NCBI RefSeq assembly: GCF_032854445.1
Contig: NW_027018084.1
Location: forward strand, 1 to 64,000
Source: Liolophura sinensis
Taxonomy: Eukaryota; Mollusca; Polyplacophora; Chitonida; Chitonidae
Length of the DNA: 64,000 nt
Direction: 5' to 3'
In this document: piece by piece, positions 10,118 through 19,916 of the stretch
Layout of the letters: each line of letters starts with the position of its first letter
Numbering within the stretch: position 1 is the first letter of the stretch
Program-made: the position numbers and the translations under genes
Notes under the pieces: model-generated
What the model was told of the DNA's origin: nothing
Databases searched by the model: none
The model's input: only the letters and a program-made list of their open reading frames with translations

Positions 10118-11612
10118 CATCGAAATGCTATTACGTGGAAAGCTTCATTGCGTGGAAAGCATCATTACGTGGAAAGAGTCTTATTTAGTACAACACTGAG
10201 ACCTCATTCTGTGTAAAACTTCAGCCTTGATACAAGAGTAAACAAAAGACGCCATTACGTTCAAAGCTTCTGTTTGATACAACATTGAAACGCCATTACT
10301 TGCAAGGCGTCTGCCTTAGTTCAACCACTGAGTCACCATTACGCGGAAAGCTTTATGTAAAAAAAACCACTAAGGTGAAGTATACGTCAGATTTAAGACC
10401 ATGAAACACTGTTTACCAGAACTTTGTTCAACCCATTAAAGTGCATTTGAACCTTCGGGTTCTACAGTGACCTTTTCTAGCCATATTTGGACCATTATCG
10501 TCACATCCGGTTTTTACCTCTTAAACCACATGTTAGATTCCATCACTCTAAATGTATATACTGATAAATCTACCAATGCATTGATAGGCGAATACACTTG
10601 AAATGAACTATATGAAGCAAACAATATGAATGTGGCGTCACAGATACCCTCTGGGTCACAACAGATCACCGTAGAATTTAAAAATCATTTAATTCTGTAG
10701 GAAAAATTCTCAAGAATATATCGAACTATTTTCTTGGACAAAGTTTTATGGCCTTTCATCCGATACATACTTCATTTTAGTGTTTTCTTTCCTTTGAAGT
10801 CATACAGTACAAGATTACGCCATTACTTGCATCAATTAGATAGAACATAGTTAAAACGCCATCACATGCAAAGCTTCAGTCATATAGAACACAATAAGGG
10901 AAATCGTAAAACTCCTTCCCGTCTGCATCAAGATGGCCCAAAGCTGTGAACTCATGTTCTGTCCTTTATCACGTCACAATTATAGGTATACATGTGCTCA
11001 CAAAACATATGAAGTGCACAAGCACTGAAACATCACAGAAGGAAACGATGCGTTCTACTCTCATTTGGACTTTCTACGTAGCTCGTCCTCGAGTCTCCCA
11101 TTAAGACGCCATTACATGCAAAACTTCACTCATTAGTACAAGTCTGAGACGCCATTCCCAGCAAAGTTTAATCTTAGTACAAAATGAAACGTCATTCCGT
11201 ACAAAACGTTAGTTACCATTTCAAAGCTCCGACACCTGATGCCACTTTCACAAAACTTCGTGAGCCATGTTTCTCGTATCTTTGCTCGTAAAAGACGTTA
11301 TTTAGGTTATAGTGCCATACGGCGACGTCATTTACGAGAAAAGTTACGAAAATTTGATATACGACATATTGTGAAAGTGGGCCCAGGTGTATTGTATCGA
11401 ATTGTGGGATCGATGTCAGGAGCTACAGGGAACGTCACCAGCTGTTTAAGCCTGGCATATCTGCTCTTAGATATGCATTACAAACATACTAAGGGCCAAG
11501 ACATCAGCTATTTAAAGATCAAAGGTCATTACCAGACGCCATTAAGTGGAAAGCTTTTGTCTTAGTACAAGACTGAGACGTCATTACGTGCAAAGCTTGT
11601 TTTCAGTGAGAG
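10118..11612 (+). repeat. Interrupted, degenerate repeat (GCCATTACGTGCAAAGCTTC type)
   Basis: Blocks like GCCATTACGTGGAAAGCTTC followed by CTTAGTACAACACTGAGAC recur in clusters at about 10118-10360, 10820-10895, 11105-11215 and 11530-11610. The period is about 40 bp where it can be measured. Non-repetitive DNA and an inverted-repeat element at 11233-11389 separate the clusters. It looks like an old minisatellite broken up by insertions. Confidence 0.65.
11233..11389. mobile_element. Small inverted-repeat element (CACTTTCACAAAACTTCGT ends)
   Basis: ACCTGATGCCACTTTCACAA at the left is matched by the complement of TTGTGAAAGTGGGCCCAGGT at the right, about 157 bp overall. Similar termini occur at 27899. 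The short open frame that crosses it is not a gene. Confidence 0.6.
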
Positions 11613-13420
11613 ACGCTCTCAGGTAAGACATTAGCTAATTGAAGATCAGGGATCATGCATGATGTATGTGTTGATTTATATGATTTGCTGTTTAATGACA
11701 CACTAATTACTTTTTTCATTTCATACGGTATTGACCAGTACCGTGATGAAAGTAATTCGTGTACCTGGAGTAAAGCAACTACTTTGGGCAAGTTACTGGC
11801 GAACTTTTATACGCGTGACGTACTGTCATGTTGTTAGTTGGATTCGCCCTGCTAACATATGTAGACACAACATATGTACACATATCTAATGACTTCACGT
11901 CGTCATATGACTGAAAAATTGTTAAGTATGACGTTAACCTCCAGGCATGCGTGTATACATACATATATATTTATAGCTGGGGAGGCAATTTCCCCACGAA
12001 CTTTCAGATCATCTAGGACTTTACTGAGTGTCGTCGATTGCTTCTTACCATCCAGGCCCCGAGCACAAAGCAAATCTGGGAGCTTTGAAAAGATATCCAG
12101 TGACTTATTGTGTGTATTGTTACTTGGGAGATAGGATGTGTGTGTGTGTGTAGGGGGGGGGGGGGTGTTGACAAGTTTAATATTATTTGGTAATTTACCG
12201 ACATGGGCCCATTGCAGCGGGTCCTTCACATTGTGAATGTATTCGCTGTGTTGTCATACCAAAGACATACCATTATGCCATACCTCTCATTTGCAGGATT
12301 ATTAGTGACGAAGAAACAAATTTGTGAATTTTAATACTCAATTTTAAATGTATGCCTGCAAAGATTATAGCTAAATATGTGGTTTAATTCTTAATAGATC
12401 AAGTATTTAAAACGTGAATTCGCTGTTGAATTTAGCTGTTCTCGTTTATTTACTTATTTACTCATTTATGTGATTGTTTATACGTAGCATTTAAACGATT
12501 TGTGTGGGGATTTGTGTATCACACGTCGGATAATTCGTCAGTTACTTCCTAAAGGTCGGTGGTTTACCCCTGAAGTAAGAGAACAATTCTTGAATGTAAA
12601 GTCGTATAGCTTCGGGGGAATTCATAGTTTTGTAGTGATGTCATAGCTGCTTTGAGCCAATTAAAAGCCCACTCTTTGATCACGTGACTAAAGAAGGTGA
12701 AATCAAAGTAAATTTAACCCGGGCCTGATTGGTATTGAAGAAGATTTTAGCATAAAAAATGAAAAATGTAGCTTTTAGGTAAGAAATTATTTCTGGAAAA
12801 ACAATCAGAATTTGTCTAGCCTTCAGATATGATAGTTTCAACGTCATGCAGTGATTCGAACTTTATGAATCTGCAAAAATCAGCACTTCACCCATTTAGC
12901 TCCATGCTATTTATTACCTCCTGCTCTTTGCCAGAAACCCGGTTGCTCGAAATTATGAATACTTGATCGTTATTGTTGTAAAATTGATTCGCATGTACAG
13001 ATTTTTGCACGGGTGGTGCATGGGTACCTTAACATGGTTAGGGTGAGAACAACTGGTTGGTTGAGCTTACAAGTAAACAAAATGGCAGCAGAGCTGAAAG
13101 TTCATGCCGTTCGGCTCGTGTTCACAGACGTTCAGAAATCAAATGTACAAAAATTTAATGAAATCGTAAATATAACAGCCTTTTGGCGGTATATCCTAGA
13201 CAAGTATTACTTACGACATATATTTTTGCGAACGTTGCCCCAGACAAAACAAACTTAAAGTCCTAAGAGACGTCAGACCGAAATATTTAAATGATATGAA
13301 AGAGACGCTGTGGAATATAGCTAGCACCACGGTTCAAAAAAATTTACGCTGAAGAACGCTATTTAAACCTTATAAGTGAAGAATCCTAAAAACAAAATCT
13401 TCGACAGTTTCCGTAAAATT
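11613..13420. other. No gene recognised; contains a GT/G microsatellite
   Basis: A (TG)n tract followed by a run of G lies at about 12137-12168. On the minus strand at about 12145-12000 a short open stretch has protein-like composition (LPDLLCARGLDGKK, LSKVLDDLKVRGEI), but no family was recognised and flanking splice sites were not confirmed. The remainder is unassigned. Confidence 0.35.
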
Positions 13421-13429
13421 TTCCTGATG

Positions 13430-13576
13430 TGACGTAGTAATATTCCTTATGTGACGATGGGTCAGGCTGATATGACGTCGCGTAAGGCAGTTACGCTGGA
13501 ATGAAAGTGCATTTGAAAGTACGAAGTCATTTGTGCTATAATGGGTGACGTCAAGTGTTCTTGCATGACGTCACAC
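13430..13576. promoter_or_regulatory. Cluster of CRE-like TGACG(TCA) motifs
   Basis: Within 150 bp there are five TGACG cores: ATGTGACGTAGTA, ATGTGACGATGG, ATATGACGTCGCG, GGGTGACGTCAAG and GCATGACGTCACAC. Two contain the full palindrome TGACGTCA, the half-site pair bound by CREB/ATF factors in animals. No gene start is recognised beside them, so function is only a possibility. Confidence 0.35.
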
Positions 13577-13789
13577 CAGGCAAAGTTGGAAACGGGCGGA
13601 AAACCTTTGTTTCCGTGTTATTCTCCCGAACTAACAACAACGGCTTTAATACAATGCGTTTTTTCTACAATTTAAGAAAGCAGTTCCGACTATTTCGATC
13701 CTTATGATTTAACTTTTTCTTTGACGACATACATATTTTAACACTAAAGTAGCTCTTAATTCCAATCTTAATCGCATTTTCGTATGCGT

Positions 13790-14026
13790 TCACATTCGGC
13801 CAATTTGCCTTCGACAAGACTTTGTTTGTGACATGGGAAGGATAAATGCGTTCTTTTCATTGAGATATTTTATAGCATGAAAGCAATTACTCGTAATTAC
13901 AAATCCCCCCTCATCTTCACCACTCCATGAGTTTCCTGTGTACGCGAAAGCCGACAATTCGTCAGCTCTGTTTGCGCATGCGCGAACCGCTTCGGTTATT
14001 TCGTTTGCCTCAGGAGACTTGAACAA
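13790..14026 (-). other. Unassigned open frame with protein-like composition
   Basis: A 78-codon minus-strand frame reads plausible protein text (FKSPEANEITEAVRACANRA, GNSWSGEDEGGFVITSNCFH, LNEKNAFILPMSQTKS). No family was recognised. The frame stays open a little upstream of its first ATG. It could be an exon, a decayed gene piece or chance; sequence further upstream on the minus strand turns AT-rich. Confidence 0.25.
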
Positions 14027-14529
14027 AATTGGAATCCCTTTTTGACTGTTAAAACTATGAGTTTTAATATTGTGTACGAAAAAAATTTAGACACTTTAAT
14101 TCGCTCAATTTTTTTTTCAATTAAATTAAAAAAAGTTTAATTAACCACCAACGATATTAAAATATTGCTTTCTACATGTACCGTATTATCTAGTTCGATC
14201 GGAAAAAAGCTAATTAGTATAGGAAACTATGTGAGAATAGTTCAAAGGAGTTTTGTGAACAGCTGTGCTTTGACAAACTTTCGTGTTTTTCTAATCCAAA
14301 AATCTGATCTTTCATGAAGCCTTATTTGTATTGGACATATGCACCCCTCTGTCATAACTTTATTAGGTTGGACGATATATAAAATGTTATTCTTTGTTTG
14401 AAGACCAGTCTATTCTTTGCTGAAGACAAGTCTCGTCTGTGAACGACTGGGAATTACTGCTAAGTAACTTAAGTGTGATGTCATAGGCCCCTTAAAATAC
14501 AGTCGTGATAATGTTACTGAAATTCTACG

Positions 14530-14605
14530 AGTTCCCGAAGCAGACGCTCTACCAACTGTGCTATCGGAGTCGGTCTCTGAGTTAGAGAGCGGCTCCTACT
14601 GCAAC
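14530..14605 (-). repeat. tRNA-derived fragment (SINE head remnant)
   Basis: On the minus strand GACTCCGATAGCACAGTTGG and TAGAGCGTCTGCTTCGGGAA resemble a tRNA 5' half with an A-box-like block. No matching B box or acceptor pairing follows, so this is not a functional tRNA gene. Confidence 0.45.
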
Positions 14606-15902
14606 CCAACCGCGATCGTCTTGTTCTCATAATCTGTTGTGTTTTTGGGAAAACCGAGCTGGTGACCGACTCTGGATAAAGCCCACGACTGTTTGCGAAC
14701 AGGTCACGGCAAACATTGAACAAGTTCAGGTGTTCACGTTCTCAGCAGTAGGCCTACTTAAGTGTCATGTGTTCTTATAACGGCTCATATAAACCTGGCA
14801 CGTCTCAGTGCGGTGTCTTTCGGCTGGGAATCACCATTCTGTTAGTTTATGTATAGAGTTAATTGGTGCCACTGTAGTTTACAATAGGCTCGAATGCACG
14901 ACTGGTTATACTACACCAGCGTTCAACTGACGTAGCATACATGAACTATATACCTTGCACAGGTGCATTCCCCACCCCCCTAAAACTCAGACATAGAAGA
15001 AGGCATGGTGTCATACTCCTTACAGCGGATGCGCCAATATCTACATTCGCTTTACATCACTGAAACAACTAGCAAATTTTTTCTTACAGAAATGTTGAAC
15101 AACACCGATGTCACTGGGCTCACGGCGATGATACAGGAAGTGATGTTAGGAAAGACAAACAATCCTCGTGAACTTTTGATCTAATTATAATTTCTACACG
15201 TGCAATCTCATTATTTAAAGTATGCACCACAGAATTCTGACCAAAACTTGAAACAAAATTTATCGATGATTTCTGATTAAATTGTTCCACGCGAGGACAA
15301 GTGGTGAGGCTAAAAAGTCTCCAAAGGTCAAGCTTGTCTCGTGGTGACAGACGTGTAAAGCGAACTTAGATAGCGGAACACGCGATATAAGGGGTAAGAA
15401 TGTCACACATTTTACATATATCACCGTGTTTTTAAAAAATAATTCAATATAAGTTATCTCTTAATATATCACTGTGTTTTTTAAAAAAAATTCAGTATAA
15501 GTTGTCTCATGCTTTATTCCGATTATTAAGCTTAACGTTGGATACAATGTTCTTCGGGGCATCGACGACAGTGACATATAGTTGGAAAATGGTCACACGT
15601 AACCATCAGGGAAATACAGCCTCTTGTCAATTTACCTCTGACAGTTCGCACTATGGCTTAAGCAAAACAAATGATATAAGCAAAACTGTGTTATATAATT
15701 GCAATATTTTAGACGTCACTCGTCTAGAATTGCTCATAATGGCTCATTGTACTTTATGTATGTCATGGACGACTGCAAGATTTTCCTCCGGTCACGTGGT
15801 ATTCCAGGCTCCATTTTCCACTTAGGGTCGTCTCGATTAAGAAGTGTTTGACCTGACACCGGAAACGTGGCTCGTGCATCTGTACGGAAACTTGCTCTGC
15901 TC
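14606..15902. other. No gene recognised
   Basis: Near 15590-15650 the phrase CACACGTAACCATCAGGGAAAT followed by CAGCCTCTTGTCAATTTACC recurs near 39690-39735 and 40050-40090, marking a dispersed repeat family. A direct ~65-bp repeat occurs at 15415-15505 (AATATATCACTGTGTTTTT). The rest is unassigned. Confidence 0.4.
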
Positions 15903-16045
15903 ATTCTGCCTTTCTCTCCGGCCACACATGGGAATGTCTGACAGCAATCTGCAGATAGGCGTAAGTTTCCCAGCACAATGCTAACCGCCATCGTATAAGT
16001 GGGATATTCTTGAGTACGGCGTAAAACATCAATGAGATGAATCAG
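15903..16045 (+). mobile_element. SINE, 5'-truncated, diverged
   Basis: Central-domain text (TTTCTCTCCGGCCACACATG, GACAGCAATCTGCAGAT) and tail (CATCGTATAAGTGGGATATT, GAGTACGGCGTAAAACATCA) are clear. The CCCGGGCTCTGCCCGG block is deleted. Confidence 0.82.
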
Positions 16046-17065
16046 ATAAACATATACACTACAGTATATACATTATGCACTAAATCCAGATCATTTTCCA
16101 AAATCAAGAAAGGTTCCAGAAGTACTCAACCAGTCTTGACAAATGAAGTGTGTACAGACATAATTAGTCAATGAACACACAATTCAGGCTTTTTCATATC
16201 GATATGGCCATCCCTTATACTTGAGCTTGACAGAAAAATACCTGGAAGTACGGACAGAATTAATGCATTTTAGGTCGTTCCATGTTGTCAGTCTCTTGTG
16301 TTCAGTTAGTCTGGGTACTAATGAGGTTCTTCCGTATCTGCAGAGAATTCCCAAAGGCGTGTCACGACTGGTTTTCCTCTACTTATTGGTCTACCTGAAT
16401 CCAGTCTTCACACGAGTCCAGCGCGTGACATGTTACTCCTGGAACATTGTGGTGTGCTTTGCGCTAGCAGTCGTGCTTGTATGTAGGACAGTCGGGTGGT
16501 CTTGTGTTTACCGGGGAATGTATACTATGAGAAATACCCTGGATCCATTTTGTCAGTTGTCACGTTGTCTAGGTTTGAAAAGGCTGTAAAGGCTCAGGTC
16601 AGATCAATCAGGGTGAGTAGTTTATTTGGCATTGGTATGCGTTAATGCGGAGCCTAGAATGCTACTTGGCACATTTAGTATGTGGTGTACGTCGGTACAA
16701 GCATCATGTCGGTACATGGAAACTGTGTGACACAGAAAGCTGGGAAGCGCCCTGAGAAAACCGCTATCTTTCTTCGAATCATTTGTTGGACAAAAATCCC
16801 GACGACAAGACATCGAAATTTCAGAGACACCAGGATTAGAACTCACGACCTCTTGGTGAAAGGATGAGGTCATGTGCAAACCGCTTCCAGCGTAATTAAA
16901 TTTGCCATGATTTATCCATGTCCATTTTGAACGTTTATATCTATTAGTTTATGATGAGTGAGGACTAAATAAGAATAGTACATTTCAGACTTAGTCCGTC
17001 ACCAATGGCGTTTATCACCAAATGCACTGTGTAAATTAATGAATGAGTGTATAATCTTTAAGAAT
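16046..17065. other. No gene recognised; tRNA-derived fragment at about 16790-16890 (minus)
   Basis: On the minus strand near 16790-16890, ACCTCATCCTTTCACCAAGA and GGTCGTGAGTTCTAATCC look like the B-box side of a tRNA-derived SINE different from the main family. A 122-codon plus-strand frame at 16221-16589 has no recognisable domain and is not called a gene. Confidence 0.4.
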
Positions 17066-17250
17066 TAGCGTTTTAGTATGACGTCAGCACTATATTAGCG
17101 GTTTAGTATGAAGTCAGCACTATATTAGCGGTTTAGCATGACGTCGGCACTATATTAGCGGTTTAGTATGACGTCAGCACTATATAAGCGGTTTCGTATG
17201 ACGTCAGCACTATATTATCTGTTTAGTATGACATTAGCACTATATACTAT
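17066..17250 (+). repeat. 30-bp tandem repeat with CRE-like palindromes, six copies
   Basis: The unit AGCGGTTTAGTATGACGTCA followed by GCACTATATT is repeated six times. Three copies carry the full TGACGTCA palindrome; the others are TGAAGTCA, TGACGTCG and TGACATTA. The array is about 2.7 kb upstream of the first transporter's start codon. Confidence 0.85.
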
Positions 17251-17589
17251 GCTGTATGCCAAAATCTCGGTGATTTACGCGAGGCACTCCATATTCGTCC
17301 ATCCATGAAACGGAACGCCATCCTATAAGTGAAAAATGATTGAGAGATTAAACAACAATGAAGTATTAAAAATAAAACAGTACCCTATGTCTGCAGTGGA
17401 GTATAGTATCGGGGAATTATTCGTATTCCACGAGCCGGTCAGCGTTTTATGCAAATGAGATAATGTCATCTCTCGTCAACTCATCGTCGGTTTGACGTGG
17501 AGCGGAGGGCGCAGTATAATGGACGCGAATTCTTTCTGTTTCTGAAAAAAGGACGATACTAGGAATTCTATACGGTTTATTACTTGAAG

Positions 17590-19180
17590 AAGCATTACGT
17601 TGTTTGGAGAAGCTTTGGGCTATTTAAAGGAACATTGTGCTATTTGGAAAAACTTTTTGTCTTGTTTAGGAAAGCATTGTGCCATTTAGAGGAATGTTGT
17701 GCCGTTTGCAGAAGCATTGTGCCGTTTGCACAAGCATTATCTTGTTTAGGGAAGCATTGTGCTGTTTAGAGGAACATTGTGCTGGTTGGAGAAACATTGT
17801 GTCGTTCGGAGAAACATTTTGTTGTTTGGAGAAGCATTGTGCCGTTTCGAGAAGAATTGTGCTGTTTAGAGAAATGTTGTGTTGGCTGGAGAAGTTTGTG
17901 TTGTTTAGGGAAGCATTGTGCCGTTTAGAGGAACATCGTGCTGGTTGGAGAAACATTTTGTTGTTTGGAGAAGGATTGTGCTGTTTAGAGACATATTGTG
18001 TCGGTTGGAGAAGCTTTGTGTTGTTAAGGAAAGCATTGTGCAGTTTGGAGAATCATTGTGTTGTTTGGCGAAAGACAGTGTTGTTTTGAGGAGAATTGTG
18101 TTGTTTGGGAAAGCATTGTGCCGTTAAGAGAAAAATTGTTCTGGTTGGAGAAGCTTTGTTTTGTTTAGAGAAGCATTGTGTCGTTTGGAGAAACATTGTA
18201 CTGTTTGGAGAAGTTTTGTGTTGTTTGGAGAAACATTGTGCTATTTGTAGAAGCAATATGTCGTTTTGAGAAGCATTGTGTTGTTCGGGGAAGCATTGTC
18301 CTGTTTAGAGAAACATTGTGCTGGTAAGAAAAGGTTATGTTGTTTGGGGAAGCATTGTGCCATTTAGAGAAACAGTGTGTTGTTTGAACAAACATCGTGC
18401 TATTTAGAGAAGAATTGTGCTGTTTGGTGAAGCATTGTGCCGTTTGGAGAACCATTGTGCTGTTTAGAGAAACATCATGGTGGTTGGAGAAGCTGTGTGT
18501 TGTTTAGGGAAGCATTGTGTCGTTTAGAGAAACATTGTGTTGTCTGGAGAAACATCGTGCTGTTTAGAGAAGCATTGTGCCGTTTGAAGAAACATTTTGT
18601 TATTTGGAGAAGCATGGTGCCGTTTGGAGAAGCATTGTTTTGTTTAGGGAAGCATTGTTCTGTTTAGAGAAACATTGTGCTGGATGGAGAAGCTTTGTGT
18701 TGTTAAGGAAAGCATTATGAAGTTTGGAGAATCATTGTGCTGTTTGGAGAAGCTGTGTGTTGTTTAGGGAAGAATTGTACTGTTTAGAAAAATATTGTTT
18801 TTGGGGAAGCATTGTGTTGTTTGGAGAAACATTTTGTTGTTTGGAGAAGCATTGTGCCATTTGGAAAAGCATTGTGCTGTGTCAAGAATCCTTGTGCTGT
18901 TTAGAAAGGCATTGCATCATTTGGGAAAACATTGTACTTTTCAGGAAAATGTTGTGTAATGTGGAAAAGAATTGTGCCGTTTGGAGAATTATTGTGCTGT
19001 TTAGAGAAACATTGTGGTGGTTGGAGAAGTTTTGTGTTGTTTAGAGAAGCATTCTGCCGTTAAGAGGAATATTCGGAGAAGTTTTGTGCTGTTTAGGAAA
19101 GCATTTGGCTGATTAGAAAACACTGTGTTTCGAGAATCATTGTGCCCTTTGGAGAAACATTTTATTGTTTGGAGAAGGAT
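17590..19180 (+). repeat. 20-bp minisatellite, roughly 80 copies (GAAGCATTGTGCCGTTTGGA type)
   Basis: Units such as GAAGCATTGTGCTGTTTAGA and GAAACATTGTGTTGTTTGGA repeat for about 1.6 kb with moderate substitution and few indels. Because 20 is not a multiple of 3, every frame cycles through the same 20-residue peptide period. Open frames of 60-136 codons arise on both strands (for example LFREALCCLEKHCAVWR on plus, CFSKQHNASLNSTMFLQT on minus). They lack independent evidence of being genes. Confidence 0.92.
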
Positions 19181-19916
19181 TTATGCGACATAAGCAAGTA
19201 CTCTTGTTATTGTCCGTTCTTTTCGATGGTGATTGTAGTATGAATGTATCATAGAGACTTACATTGGCGCAGGGGTTATGGATTAAGGCTTATGCTTCCG
19301 TGAACATTTCTCTGTGCGTTAGGAAAGAAGTATTACGTGGACTGTATCGTGACCCACTTTCATGAATGCTTATCTGTATTATTAAAAAAATTGGCGGATC
19401 TAATTGCTGTTTAACAAACCTTACTTTTCATATCCTACTTATATTTGTACAGACTTTTCAAGATGTACTTGGAATAAAATAGAGGTGCGTATCACAGAAG
19501 GACTAGTCAATTGCGTGGATAAAGACCATTCAACCCCGCTTTATGTAAAGCCCCAGGTGAACGTAATCTTAGATCGGGTTTGCGCGCTCATACAGGTGTG
19601 TAAATGAATATGGGTATAGCTCAACCCTACATGTGTTTGTTTGCTTCCAGGGGGCGCCTCGATCTAGAGCTGGAACATACTGTTATGGTGGTTTACCTAG
19701 GACCAGGGGACGGAGACGCTGTCTACAAGTTCTGACATGGGGACGGCTTTCGTTACACCACAGAATCCGTTTCTCACGTCAGGGTCGGGTAGACCTGTGC
19801 CTGAATGAGATGCTGCTCCAGGTCTGCTGAAGCCGGCGCCCTCCTCGCTTCGTCACTTCCCCACCCTCGGATCTGCCCCTCCTCTCCATCCTACACCGCT
19901 AGGCAGTGCATCCAGG
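19181..19916 (+). promoter_or_regulatory. Upstream region of the first SLC16-like gene
   Basis: This region must contain the promoter and 5' UTR of the transporter starting at 19917 if the gene is expressed. A pyrimidine-rich CTTCCAG near 19643-19650 could be a splice acceptor for a non-coding first exon boundary. The frame in front of the ATG is open from 19809 but has no earlier ATG. No TATA box was identified with confidence. Confidence 0.35.

Noticed and set aside
11239-11565. 108-codon plus-strand frame
   Set aside because: It crosses a MITE and units of a degenerate repeat.
14530-14605. A tRNA gene on the minus strand
   Set aside because: Only the 5' half resembles a tRNA; no B box follows at the right distance.
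16221-16589. 122-codon plus-strand frame with hydrophobic stretches
   Set aside because: No recognisable domain, no supporting splice sites or paralog in the window; too weak to call a gene.
17584-19044. Long open frames on both strands rich in cysteine/leucine or asparagine/glutamine
   Set aside because: Artefact of the 20-bp minisatellite; the same peptide period appears in every frame.
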